Of a stretch of DNA of 64,000 nucleotides, positions 1 through 14,954 are shown piece after piece (position 1 is the stretch's first letter; each line of letters starts with the position of its first letter). The DNA is from Henckelia pumila (Eukaryota > Streptophyta > Magnoliopsida > Lamiales > Gesneriaceae), in NCBI RefSeq assembly GCF_033568475.1, contig NC_133120.1, positions 91,034,151 to 91,098,150 of the forward strand, written 5' to 3'. The position numbers and the translations under genes are program-made. The notes beneath the pieces were generated by a model. That model made no database searches, was not told the origin of the DNA, and was given only the letters and a program-made list of their open reading frames with translations.

Positions 1-691
1 AAGAGTCACTATGGCCATCAATTCAACCATAAGACCCTCGAATACAAAGTAAAGTATTATTTCACCGATGAATTGGCACTGACGTGATATTCTTAAATTA
101 TGAACTGGTAAAATCACTTAATATTAATCACCACCAAAACGGCCACATTACAATCCATACATAAAACTTGGATAGGGCAATTAACATAACATTCTTGAAA
201 ATAAATGGATAGTGGATACAACGTCAAATCTTGATGCACATTTCTGCGAAAAAAATTCCCTAAAAGAAAAAGGTTGCCGCAAACAATATTGGATCTCCTT
301 TTACAACTCAAAACACGAGTACATAACCTTCCAAATTGAATACCCAAAATTCACGTTTCAAATCATGTGTACATTGTCAAATAACAGAGTAAAAGAAATT
401 ATAGCTCTTCCTGCTATATGATACACATTCTGAGTTCATGACAGACGCCTCATTCAATTGTATTCATTCTGAATCAAATAGCTGACCTTGTTCTTCACAA
501 CACAAGTTTTGTTGCTATGATATACTGGTAATAAAAAAAGAAGAACCAACAATTTAACAGTGAAAACAGAGAATCAAAATACAAAATGAAGCTAAAAGAA
601 GGATTATGCTGGAGAGCCATCACAAACCTCTGGTAGTAGACAGGATTGATTTGTACACAAAAGCTTAAAATGCCAGATAGTTGTCCACAAA
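1..691. other. 3' flank of the CDKD gene, no gene seen
   Basis: AT-rich sequence downstream of the CDKD stop codon. Part of it is probably the 3' untranslated region of that gene. The short open frames here have no recognisable protein features. Confidence 0.5.
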
Positions 692-4040
<3,349 letters not shown>

Positions 4041-4389
4041 TTTCCCTCCGAATCTCTCGTTTCAGGCGACGCTCCGGCTCCAATTATGCCAAAATCTTGA
4101 TGGGTCTAGGAAATTTCACCTGAATTCCAAGATTCTGTAAACTCATGGTTCTAGTGGAGATTGTTTAGGACAACTGATCTCTTCATTTTTCCGCAGCCAC
4201 CTCCGATGGCCAGAGGAGGAAGATTATTTATTAACGAAGTAATAATGAAAATGCGACTCCTTTTCTTTTAAGGTCCATAAATTATTCTGAAAATTCTTTA
4301 ATTTTAAAAATGACTACAAAAAATTTAACTTTATGAATAATATAATATAATAATTATTTTATGCAACCCTAAATAAAATTGCGGATTTC

Positions 4390-4470
4390 GGCCCACGGTC
4401 GGAAATAGCTGGTCCAATAAAACGTTAACAATCGCGACAGACGTTGTTTAGCCCATTTCAGATTTGGGCC
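4390..4470 (-). promoter_or_regulatory. Cluster of three site II (TGGGCY) elements upstream of CDKD
   Basis: GGCCCA at 4390-4395 and AGCCCA at 4450-4455 read as TGGGCC and TGGGCT on the gene's strand. TGGGCC at 4465-4470 lies on the other strand. They sit about 350-430 bp upstream of the CDKD start codon. Site II elements are known TCP targets in growth and cell-cycle genes. Whether they act here is inference. Confidence 0.4.
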
Positions 4471-4699
4471 TAGTTTCCAAATTGAACTTGTTTAATAAAC
4501 CCCGATGATCGACCCATGAATAATTTATTTATTGAATTTTGCTAATCTGAAAGATGGAGATGAACAAATAAATAAGTATCATAAAATTAAAGCGACAAAA
4601 TCAGATTCGGTTAATTTAAATTAATTGATGACTTATCGATTATAACCACTAACCAGTAAGTATTACGTTAATAGATAGCTACTAGAGTATAAATTTCAT

Positions 4700-4872
4700 G
4701 ACAAAAACTTTTATAAGACGGTCTCAAAAGTTATTTTTTTTGAGATGAGACTCTTATATGAGTTATCCATTAAAAATTATTATATTTTATGCCAAAAATA
4801 TTACTCATTATTATAAATATGAATATTATTGACCCATCTCACGAATGAGATCGTCTCACAGGAGTGTTACTC
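4700..4872. mobile_element. Mutator-type MITE, copy 1 (173 bp)
   Basis: Starts GACAAAAACTTTTATAAGAC and ends GTCTCACAGGAGTGTTACTC, so the ends form imperfect terminal inverted repeats around a GAGACGGTCTC-like core. It is flanked by a perfect 9-bp direct repeat AAATTTCAT (4691-4699 and 4873-4881). A 9-bp target duplication fits Mutator-like elements. It has no coding capacity. Confidence 0.8.
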
Positions 4873-5074
4873 AAATTTCATATAGTTTACAAATTACAAT
4901 AATGATTGAGAAAATATCACAAAAACGAGGATAATATTATAAAGTGAATAAAAAATCTGAAAAAAAATAATCTCACAAATATATATAAAAAAAATTGTGA
5001 GACAACAAGAAAAATACAATTTCTTTCTTATATATATTTCTTTTTTATATATAAAAAAAAGTTAATAACTAATA

Positions 5075-5246
5075 GACAAAAACTCCTATGAGACGGTCTC
5101 AAGGGTTATTTTTATGAGACGGGTCTCTTGTATGGGTTATCCATTAAAAAGTATTACAATTTATGTCAAAAGTATTACTAATTATTATAAATATGGGTAG
5201 AGTTAACCCATCTCACAAACAAAACCGTCTCACAAAAGTGTTACTC
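5075..5246. mobile_element. Mutator-type MITE, copy 2 (172 bp)
   Basis: Same family and orientation as the copy about 200 bp to its left. It runs from GACAAAAACTCCTATGAGAC to CACAAAAGTGTTACTC. The flanking 9-bp direct repeat is TAACTAATA (5066-5074 and 5247-5255). This copy keeps better-matched ends. Confidence 0.82.
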
Positions 5247-5922
5247 TAACTAATATATGGTTTACCGGGCCAAGCAAACGTGAAACTGTATTATTACCAT
5301 AAAGTGAATTCAAACGTTCATTCAAAGATAGTACTCCATATTATACAGTGGTATTTATTATTCACAACTATTCCCTGCAAGTCAAATTAAATCGACATCT
5401 GAAATTTTTTCCTTTTCTTGGGGCCATCATCATCATGTATTTTTATGACAAACGCATGTGATTTTCTAGCAAAAGGGAATCTAATCAGACAATCACTACC
5501 CATTCTCGTCTCCCCATGACATTTACGGTGTTTAGTTATACACTCGATTACACTTTATTTTTTAAATTATAAAATTATTTCAATAAATATGTTTTATTGT
5601 ATAAATATTTTTAAATTTTCAGATGTAACGTACGTATAGTCGTATCGTATGTGTCAACTTCATCGTAGATATAACGTAAACTTGATATTTAACTGTTTTT
5701 CGTGAAGTATTAATGGAGACAATGGGTATATCAATTTTGACATGGGAATAAAAGTTTTAACAAACTATCATTTTTTTTCCAAAAAAATATATAATAAAAA
5801 TAGTTAGGGTTTGATTGAATATTATTACGAAAGATTTATGACTCAAATTAAATAAATATTTATCACTCTTCTCCCTAGGGTTTGCCTTGCCCAAAGGGTA
5901 TTAGCTAGCTAGCTACGCTGTC

Positions 5923-5929
5923 TATAAAT
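5923..5929 (+). promoter_or_regulatory. TATA box of the MIR159 gene
   Basis: TATAAAT, about 240 bp upstream of the miR159 hairpin. Plant MIR genes are RNA polymerase II genes with TATA boxes, so transcription probably starts near 5950-5960. Confidence 0.5.
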
Positions 5930-6168
5930 TTATATTACATGTTTCTTGGAATCTTTCATCTCCAGAAGCCAATGGCTTTTGTGTATCACAAGTCACATGG
6001 GGGAGTTCTATATATCTCTTGCTTTCATTTCCAATATCACTTAGATCTGGAAGATCTTTGTATCCATGCTAGAGATTTAGAACTTTTGCTTCGAACCCTT
6101 GATTTTTTTTTCCCCATCTGTTTCCAAGATTCCATGTGCAGTTTTCTTGGAAGATTTAGAGTAAGAGC

Positions 6169-6350
6169 GTGGAGCTCCTTGAAGTCCAAAAGAGGATATT
6201 AGTGGGAAGATTAAGCTGCTGATCTATGGATCCCTCAGCCCCATCCAATATTTCTTGATTTTCATTGGATGGATTTGTGGTTTGCATATATCAGGAGCTT
6301 GAAATTAGCCCATTTACTTGCACCTTCTTTGGATTGAAGGGAGCTCTACA
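6169..6350 (+). ncRNA. MIR159: miR159 precursor hairpin
   Basis: The 5' arm GTGGAGCTCCTTGAAGTCCA (6169-6188) pairs with the 3' arm that holds the mature miRNA. The precursor is long (about 180 nt), typical of the miR159/319 family. It has a second well-paired block inside: AAGCTGCTGATCTATGGATC faces GGTTTGCATATATCAGGAGC. Layout and inner sequence resemble Arabidopsis MIR159a. miR159 is known to guide cleavage of GAMYB-class MYB mRNAs in anthers, seeds and vegetative tissue. The primary transcript probably runs from about 5955 to about 6780; its 3' end is not defined here. Confidence 0.95.
6328..6348 (+). ncRNA. miR159: Mature miR159
   Basis: The 21-nt sequence starts TTTGGATTGAAG and ends GGGAGCTCTA. 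It is identical to the canonical miR159a as I remember it, and differs from miR319, which starts TTGGACTGAAG. Confidence 0.95.
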
Positions 6351-7739
6351 CTTTTGCCTTGTTTTAGTCAACCATTAATCTTCTGTCATGTTCAAATTTA
6401 AAGGGTAAGTTTGTTTTTTTTTTTTTTTTGTGTATTATCAGCAAAAAGATTAATTTCTATTGCCGCAGTTGTGTGCTTAAACTTCAACCTCCAACTGTAT
6501 TCTCTGCATGGAAACTCCAGTGAATCTACTTGTAGATTTACTTTGCCATTTTTGGTTTCTGGAGCAAGTCATTGATGCTGGTAAACGATCTTTAATTAAC
6601 CCATTTTGGAGGTATATTATATATATATAGTATTTACTGGTTAAATTATTGTTTCTCTCTTGGTTTTTTTGTTCTTATTTTTTCAGGGATTTACTTTGGA
6701 TATAATCATGCTGCAATGGATTAGAGGACGAAATTTTTTTATTTATTTACTACTCTTTATATGAGCGTGTAAATTCTTCGCTTTTGTATGTAATTATGTT
6801 GTTGATTTCAGTTCATATTATAAAGATTGACATATGTCTACCAATACTTTTCATAAATAACATTGATAAGAAATAATAAACTGTATAATGGAGGAATTTA
6901 ATATAATTTCAATCAATTTATAATAAATAATAACATATATATACTGTGCAAATGACGACTTTGACGATTTAAAACATGTCCCATTCGCAACACGACTTAC
7001 CTTTTAATTATTTGGGGAAATGTATCTTCATTTGTTTGATGAGTTATTATTATTTTATTTATTTTATTATAATTATTGTGTTTGGAATTCTGCCTCTGCA
7101 TTTTTTTTTATAAAAAAAGTCAGATACGTTTTGTCTTTGTTTTCATATGACCAGTCACAACATGTCAGAATAATTTTAATTTTTTTTTGTTTTCATGGAT
7201 AGAGACCTCCAAAAAATAAAAAAGATAGAAAGAAAGAACGCGAGACATGAAATGCAAATACAATTTATTACATTATTATATTTGTCGACGTATTAAATGT
7301 TAGAACAATATAGTTAATGAAAAAATAATATAAAAGTTAGAGCAATCACATGTTAATTTGGGGCTACACAAAACTTTTCAAATTACTAGATTTTTTGCAG
7401 CGGTCTAGATAATAATTTTAATTTTAATTTGGTTAACAAAAAAATTATTATGGCATCTAATTGGTGCAAAAGTAGAGTATATTTACGTTTCGAAGATTTT
7501 CGCCAAAAGAATTTATTTTCTAACCAAATCCTCATTCTCGTTTAAATGGATCGATAATATTTCACGAATTATAGTATCTCAAAATTGAGGTATATGTCAT
7601 TCAGTTCATCACCTAGATGTTTATATATTTTCTTGTCTATATATTTTATTTTTTGATTTATTTCAAACATATGTAGCCAAATGTCTATATTTTGTAGCAT
7701 GCATTCCGTTCTTTGTTTGCTAATATAAATATATTTAGG

Positions 7740-7860
7740 TAGTGTTTGGGAGAGCTTCTAGGAAGCACTTCTCAATTTTTCGTTAATAAAATTTTACAAA
7801 ATTTTAAATTTTTGTTAACGAAAAAACTAAGAAGCCTTTTTAAGGATTTTTTAAAATTAA
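7740..7860. mobile_element. Eroded MITE of the TAGTGTTTGG family
   Basis: Starts TAGTGTTTGGGAGAGCTTCT and has an AT-rich middle with facing TTGTTAACGAAAAA and TTTCGTTAATAAAA arms. The left end matches the element at 15411-15532. The right terminal repeat has eroded. Confidence 0.45.
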
Positions 7861-8363
7861 GACTGTCAAAATAAAAAATAAATAAATAAAATTTCTTATA
7901 ATTGAATTTAATGTATTTAGGTCGTTTGATACGTTTATTAGTAATCTCGATATAATTTATCTTGTCCAATCTCGCGTTTTTTTCGTCATATTATTTATCC
8001 ATCTATTAATTGTTTATTTTACATCAATCAAATCATTAATTATTTATCTCACATTAATCAATTAATTGAATATAAATTATTATATTATCCCTTATGAATA
8101 ATATTATTTATATTTTATTTATTATTAAAAAAACAAAATGATAATTTATCATTTTTATGTAAAATTTAATCAATCAAATCAAATAAACTATAATATATCA
8201 ATCAAATCAAATATTATATTAACTATCATTTCTTGTTTATTTTTTATTACATAACATTACTTATCCATATACTATTTATCTCATCACCTGAATCAAATGG
8301 TATCGACATATGAAGTCTTTCTCATGTTAGCGGTTTAAAGACTCTTGGATTGTACATTTTAGG

Positions 8364-8364
<1 letters not shown>

Positions 8365-8417
<53 letters not shown>
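8365..8417. repeat. (ATA)n microsatellite
   Basis: About 17 uninterrupted AAT/ATA units. Confidence 0.95.
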
Positions 8418-9067
8418 TTGAAATAGTATTAAAAAAACAAATAATATTTGTAAAGAAACCAACGACTATTTAATGACGTTTGGCAAACCCTAAAAGAGCA
8501 ACAACATTTTCAACGATAGGTTTCCATAGGGTTCTAATATTATGGCTACTCTACTCTCAGATCCCATCATTTTCTTGCTCATTTTAATTTTTAGAGCCCA
8601 AGTTTTTGCATTTTCCACTACCTACCCTCTTTTGCTACCTACCTCAAAAAGTAAACATTTAATTAATTGGTTATTTTGTTTCATACTCAACAGTTTGTGA
8701 AAGTGTAATTTTTCATTGGTGAATATTCCAAATCTACTCGTGCTATATTTTGATTTTTAGATTACGATTGTACGGCAACATAGTTTACAACGAACATTAG
8801 AGGAAGGAAATAAATAAAATAAAAAAGTTTCATAAAAATGAAAAAATAAATATATCGCATAAGTTTTTATCTTGTGAGACAGTTTCACGGATCGTAATCT
8901 ATGAAACGGTTAAATCCTAACACATATTTATAATAAAAAATATATTTTTTGACATCAAATGATAACAAATTGATCAACGGATTGTTTTATATGAATTTTG
9001 ATGAAATCTACGTTTTTTTTTGCCAACGAAAAGTCTGGTATTTATCTAATCTAATGGGTAAATATGT

Positions 9068-9342
9068 TCACAAAAGCATATGTGAGTTGGTAAAGTTTGA
9101 TGTGTCGTGAGAACGTTGCGGGTTCGATTCTCGTGTGGAGCATATTTCTGCTGAAATATTGTGGGGTATGCTCTGGAGATTGGTCATGTTGCTTTCTCCC
9201 TCAAATCTCTGCCGCTCGTGCACATCCCTCGATTTAACCCATGCATGGTCCAGCGGCACATCCCTCGATTTAACTCATGCATGGTCCAATAGACATCTGA
9301 CTCGTGTGAAATGAGTTCCTTCGGAATCAATTTTTTTTTTTT
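9068..9342 (+). mobile_element. tRNA-derived SINE
   Basis: The 5' part has a box A-like GTGAGTTGGTAAAGTT and a box B-like GGGTTCGATTCTC (around 9120), the internal RNA polymerase III promoter pattern of tRNA-derived SINEs. The right end is a T-rich tract. Flanks look like a target duplication: ATCTAATGGGTAAATATG on the left and ATCTAACGGGTAAATGTC on the right. Inside is a direct duplication of a 33-bp block at a 36-bp period (9220-9252 and 9256-9288). Confidence 0.65.
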
Positions 9343-9988
9343 AAATCTAACGGGTAAATGTCTTTTATTGCCTTTTCAAGTTCATAATGGCACTATTCCC
9401 CAAACAAAGACTTTTGGTCCCTTCGTTTAATAAATGATGCGTAGCACCGTAGCACGTTACTCGTTTCGTCTAACATCCAGCCATTAATTAATTAAAGAGG
9501 TGTTTGGTAGGAATGACATTAATATTTTAGCCATTGATTGATTAATATTACATAATTTTCCCCGGACTTCATTTATATAGCAGAGGGTGGTGAGCCATGA
9601 GCGTAATTCTGAATATCCAATTTTAATTTTCAAAAATATCCTTTTTTTTTATTTTAAAAAGACGATCCAACATAGCCGACACAGGCAAATGAGTCAATAG
9701 GGCCTCTTATCTTCTGCAATGGTGAATAAGCCTCTTAAGAATCTCTGAAATTAATAATCTATCTAACGAACACAAGATCATGTAAAGATGAACGACATAA
9801 TTTAAAACACCAAATAGCTAGAAAATAAATAAAAAATGCAACATTTCACAACCTTTACGTCTCTCGCCTTTCTTCGGATCTTGCAGATCACCACTAACTT
9901 CTTTATGAGTGTTCTACATTACAGGCAAGATCACCATTAACTTTTTTATGAGTGTTCGAGATTACAACACTACAACAATGATTCTACA

Positions 9989-12900
9989 CTACGACGTGGG
10001 CGTACTTGAGTACAAGAGGGTGAAGAATAGTTCCACCTCCGGTATGGTTCGAATATTTTGGATGTACTTGCTCCTATTTGATTCTTGAAGAAGCAGCTCA
10101 CTCATCCGAGCGATTCTTGGAAGAAGTTTGGCGAGTGGCATCCCAGAAACTAAATCACTACCTCCAAATTCAGAAATTAGATCTTCCAACAGCATGCTCA
10201 CCAATGTTCGCAAAGAAATGTCCACAATATTTTCGAATTCAGCACTGTATAAAGACAGATAGATCATAAACAAAATAGGCAGGGTTATGCATTTCAATAT
10301 CAACTTGTTCGAATGAGGTATCAAAAATTTTGAATCGGCAACGTCTAGCCATACCTTGACACAACCGCACGTGTCTCTGCCATGAGTAATTCATATTTGG
10401 TAGCGCGGGCAATATCGGAGCCACTAGTGCTGGAGGATGCAGCAAGTTTATATGCTCCAGCATCATCAGGCATCAAATAACTCACCCAGTGATGAGGGCT
10501 CCCCTGGCTCAACAAAGTGTCAAGTATCTGAATAATTAATTCATGAAGAGATGAAGGGTTGAAGAAATCCTTCAATTGTGTTCTGCAAAATTGAAGATCA
10601 CAAGTTACACAAGGTTTAAAACAAAGTGCATCAACGGCCGTTGCACAAGAGCCAATTCGATGAAATGACACAAGGAATATGATCATATGATCGAATAAAA
10701 ATAATTTTCACTAAGCAACACTACACGAAAATTAAAATGTAAATTCATGGATTTCATCTCCTTAACTCCACTAATCAAGTTGGCAAGCCCCAAGCTCTAC
10801 GATGTCAACTGGAGCGTATCATGGACCCGGGCCTGGTGATCACCAATCATCAATGCCAGGTTGAGTTGCCTTAGTTCAGATAAAACTTTCAAAGTAAGGT
10901 CTCCTAACTTGTCTACTGTAAATTAACCATATCAGCAGTTCATTTTCAAGTCACACGTATCTGGCTAGATCATTTACCAATTTACTCCAAGGGAATATAA
11001 GTTACATTCTAAACTGGATAGGATGGAAAGAGAATAAATATGTTTCCCTCTATTTGGTACACAATAGGAACTTACAAATCTAACCAATATTTTTAATCGC
11101 TCATAAAACTCTGAAAAAGTTAGGGTGTATTTTCATGTGAAACCAAAGGTGATAGTGCTTTCACTAGTTCCTTTTATTGAAAATCAAATACATTTTTAAT
11201 AGATGGTTGTACTTGTAAAAAATAGTCAAAGAATTCTGACATAGCGAGCCATCAAATAAATACTCGAAAATATATCTTTTAACAAAAATGTCAAGTTTAA
11301 TTCGGTACATATTCAAGAATCTCCACAACTTTAAACGATAAGCACAACCCCAAGATACGGATGCTTGAATTTGTTTGTCAAAATATAAAGAGGTTAAAAC
11401 AATACCAAGTACAGTTGCATGACAAAGTATGAAAAGCATGGAGGTTTAAGCAGGTCAAGGCCCTGGGATGCTTTCGCAGGGATATCACATAATTAACTAC
11501 TAAGAGAACTATTTTGCTCGAGAAATATAGGAATGACAATTCAGTAACATGACATATGTGAATGTACACATCACAAAACTAAAATTACCAGCTACCTCCA
11601 TTCAGCTACATAAAAAAGGTGATTTTACTTTATCTGAGAGGGCATACCCTTTAAGGACTTCAGAAGCTGCTGCCTCTGCATTAGATACAAGGGCAAGAAG
11701 GCCATGATTAGAAAGATAATCAGCACAGGCCAAAAACTGCTGCTCATCATTTCTGTCAATTAGCTCAGCTTCATCCTGGAACACACACAGAAATGAAATA
11801 GCCTTCAGATACATATCAGAATATCAGGATGAATAAGAAACGCGAATTTATTGTTAGGGCATTTTCTACAGCAAGCTTGCTTATCTAAATCATAGATCGC
11901 CGATGAATAAACTTTGCAAAAAGCACCAACTGTGCTCACTGTCAAGAAATTTTACTGGTTAAATAGAATATGCAGGCCATAAAGTTGTCCTAAATTCCCC
12001 AAGTCCAAAAGCATTCTATTGGTCTAAAAATGTCATATCCCAAAAAAGAAAATGCAAAAGGACGAACAGGTGTGATAAGATAATAAAAATTCAGGGTTAC
12101 TCAATGATAAAACCAAGAAGGCAGAGAAGAGGAAATTGTCATTGAAACAAGAGGAAGAACAACGCTGCTCAATTCAACAAAGCATTTTCACCTACTCAGG
12201 TATTGTGCAAGCTATGAGTTCAATTCCAATAACTCCTCCATATGATCATCTTTACTACAGGTAACACCATCAGATGTCACAAACAAATAAACTTCCAATT
12301 TAAACTTTGATGTAAATACGAACAAATATATAAAGAAGGAAACAATGAAGCAAGGATTATATGCAGCTTTGTTCCATTCATACAAGATAAGCTACTAAAC
12401 TAAATATCATGATATTCAACCTCTTATGCAGAATAGTAGTCTGAATTTAGTTACAAATTTCTCATTAAAAAAAAAAAAATTTAGTTACATATTAGCTGCG
12501 CGACCGTAAAGTTTACCGTCTCGAACAAGTTTCCAATTACATGTAGAAAAATTTTATATTTAAAATTATCAACATGCACATGAAGTAGCATGAGCATGGT
12601 TATCTCATATATAGAGAAAGAAAATTGTGATTTCTTTTCTTAAGCCAGATTAGAATAATGAATAAGGGGATTGTCAAATGCTTGTGATTATTTTAAATTT
12701 GTGAGGAACGATATATTTGGATCAGGATCCTCCTAGAATAGAACTAAAGCGATTACAAATATAACTTGATAATAAAATACAATCAACATCGATATCAGCT
12801 AAAAACAAATACTTAGACTACTGCACTATGCTTACAAGCATGTGAGAACTTCCAAGACCTCGTGCAGTGTCGATATATAGATGTCTCCCCAATATGTTGA

Positions 12901-14155
12901 CTTGAACTTTGATATAAAGGTTCAGCATAGTCATTGACCAAAGAGTCAGTATCATCTTCGTAAAACCTGCAAGCACAAGAACAAATGATTAAAAATAGTG
13001 CTAATACAACAAAACCATCAAAAATTTTGTTATCATAGTAGATGAAGGAGCACAGTAGATACACACTGAGAATTTTGAGTTTATCCCATAATTCAAGTTT
13101 TTCTGATGTTGATAGCGTGTTTGGCTGGCCCTTTCCTTGAATCAATCTCTTCGTCAACTGTGTGAGGTCCAAGTTCTCAGCCAATCTACAATCTAATAAA
13201 TCCATTACATGAGGAAGCGTTGTTGAATCAGCTATTCCCTGAACGCTCTCAAAATGGGATTGAATTCTATTGATCAAACAAAAACAAAAAGAATGTGAGC
13301 ATTGAGTTGCGTTAATAGAACAATGGAGAGGAGAATCAGAGACATATTAGTTCTTAACTGAGCTTTGATGAGTTCATCATTCTCTCTTTCATCCGCATCC
13401 TGTTTCTCGAGATCATTAAGCCTACATCTCCTAACATCATAGAGCTTGTACAATAAATATCCACTTCCAAAAACTCCAAGTGTAATGTACACTTTCCTCT
13501 TATGCCTCCTCCAAAACTCCCTGTTCATAAACAATACGAGAAGATAACAATCAATGCAGATTACCCAATTAAATATAAGGTGACACACGGCTGAACACAA
13601 CATATGGCCTTTTATGTGTAATTTGCTTCAGTATAACCATGGCTCTGGCGAAAGGTAAACGTAATACCAAAAAATACTAATAAGCTATACCCTTTTGACG
13701 AATTAAGCATCTATTTGCAAATAAAAATTAGAAGATAGCTCGTATTACCCCAAACTGAAATTAACATACAATTCATACTGATGATTGACAGAATCACCTT
13801 CATGTCTATATTTAGCTTCCCGGTGTTTTCGTTTAGAACCAAACGGATGCAAGAAATCAGATCCATCGTAAAAAATAAATAAATAAATAAATAAAAGAAA
13901 GGCAATTCGATCCATGTATTTTCCACCGAAAAAACTCGGCCAAGTACAAAGTATATGAAACCAGAAATTAGGTCACGACGCAGTGACCAATTAGTTCATG
14001 CAAAACTAAATCCAATATCAAATCAAATATAAAACAAAGAAACGGAAAGAAGAAAGCATTTCGAGCTCAAACTCCGGAAGCTGAACAGAGGCATGGTTAT
14101 CCGCAATCAAAACCACATATTAAGAAATTAAGGAAGAGAGATCGACTGACCACAT
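9989..14155 (-). CDS. PEX3: Peroxin 3 (peroxisomal membrane biogenesis)
   Basis: Exons on the minus strand: 14155-14151 (tentative), 13520-13359, 13266-13067, 12966-12836, 11775-11648, 10582-10355 and 10244-9989, giving 369 codons. Near the N terminus is FWRRHKRKVYITLGVFGSGY, a basic stretch followed by the membrane anchor. Later landmarks are GIADSTTLPHVM, KLELWDKLKIL, VNILGRHLYIDTARGLG, GSPHHWVSYLMPD and the C-terminal ELFFTLLYSSTP. All match plant PEX3. PEX3 anchors in the peroxisomal or ER membrane and is the docking partner of PEX19 for membrane-protein insertion. The start is uncertain. Splicing a 5-nt exon ATGTG to 13520 gives MWEFWRRHKRK in frame; otherwise ATG at 13528 gives MNREFWRRHKRK, but then the acceptor at 13521 would not be used. 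The end of the body is certain; only the first residues are in doubt. Confidence 0.93.
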
Positions 14156-14766
14156 TCAAGCTCTTTATTCTATCCTTTTCCTCGGAGTGTTGAATTCGCT
14201 CAATCACCGGCCCCAAGCACTGGCCGGCATTTGTATGTTTGTTATCTCTCTTGCACACCGAGAAGTGACACAACACAATGGTGCGAGCCCAGAGGGTTTT
14301 TTTTTTGCTGGGAGTAATGCAAAGGAATTCGTGAAGTCTCTGTTTGTTTGTCTGGAACAATATACTATAATAGGAATTCTACTTTTTTTTAAAATATATT
14401 TTTTTAAACAAAATATCGAAAAATATTTATAACAAAAAACAAAAAACAAAAACTCAGTCCCCTTTTAACCAGCCAGTTCGGAAAAATTCTCAGGTACCCA
14501 ACAAAAAAATGCAAGAGAAAAAACTGTTATTTATTAACAATATTTTGAATTCATTTTTTTTATTTTGCACCCTCTTTTGAATTCATTTTTTGTTATTGTC
14601 TCCATTATCCACGGATCAATATAATTCTCACAATTAGCATACTCACGTGAATTCAAAACACAAAAACATATAAAAAAAATTGTATTTGGATGTGTGTATA
14701 TATATGCTAGTTTCTATAAAATTAATCAAGGCTAAACCAAAATGATTGAAAATTAGTCGGGTGTTT

Positions 14767-14905
14767 TTTTTTTTTTTTGAAATTCAAAAACTTTAATTAA
14801 TCAAGCATGTCTTGTTGTAACTGATTACAAATAAAATCAGGGGGATTCAAGTCCCAAACTTCAACGCTAGACTTAAAACCAGAAGCTCGAGCAATTGATG
14901 TAGTG
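14767..14905 (-). mobile_element. 5'-truncated LINE tail
   Basis: On the minus strand a short frame reads IARASGFKSSVEVWDL then NPPDFICNQLQQD, the end of the RNase H-like region common in plant non-LTR retrotransposons. It is followed by a stop and a poly(A) tract (poly(T) at 14767-14780 as shown). Only the extreme 3' end was inserted, which is typical of LINEs. Confidence 0.6.
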
Positions 14906-14954
14906 AAATATCATTTAAATTTAAAATTACACCATCATTATATAACTTTGTTGA

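Larger units (their letters stand above)
4041..5900. other. Intergenic region between CDKD and MIR159
   Basis: AT-rich spacer holding the CDKD promoter, the two MITEs listed separately, and the MIR159 upstream region. No other gene seen. Confidence 0.5.
6800..9060. other. AT-rich intergenic region
   Basis: No gene seen. It holds a truncated MITE (7740), a trinucleotide microsatellite (8365) and a weak GAGACAGTTTC-type patch near 8875 that may be an eroded relative of the 4.7 kb MITE family. Confidence 0.4.

Noticed and set aside
8860-9010. GTGAGACAGTTTCACGG patch resembling the Mutator-type MITE
   Set aside because: Only one end is similar; the other end and a target duplication could not be found.
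13711-13926. Possible extra PEX3 5' exon around 13800
   Set aside because: The donor after ATGAAG joins out of frame to the conserved FWRRHKRK exon.
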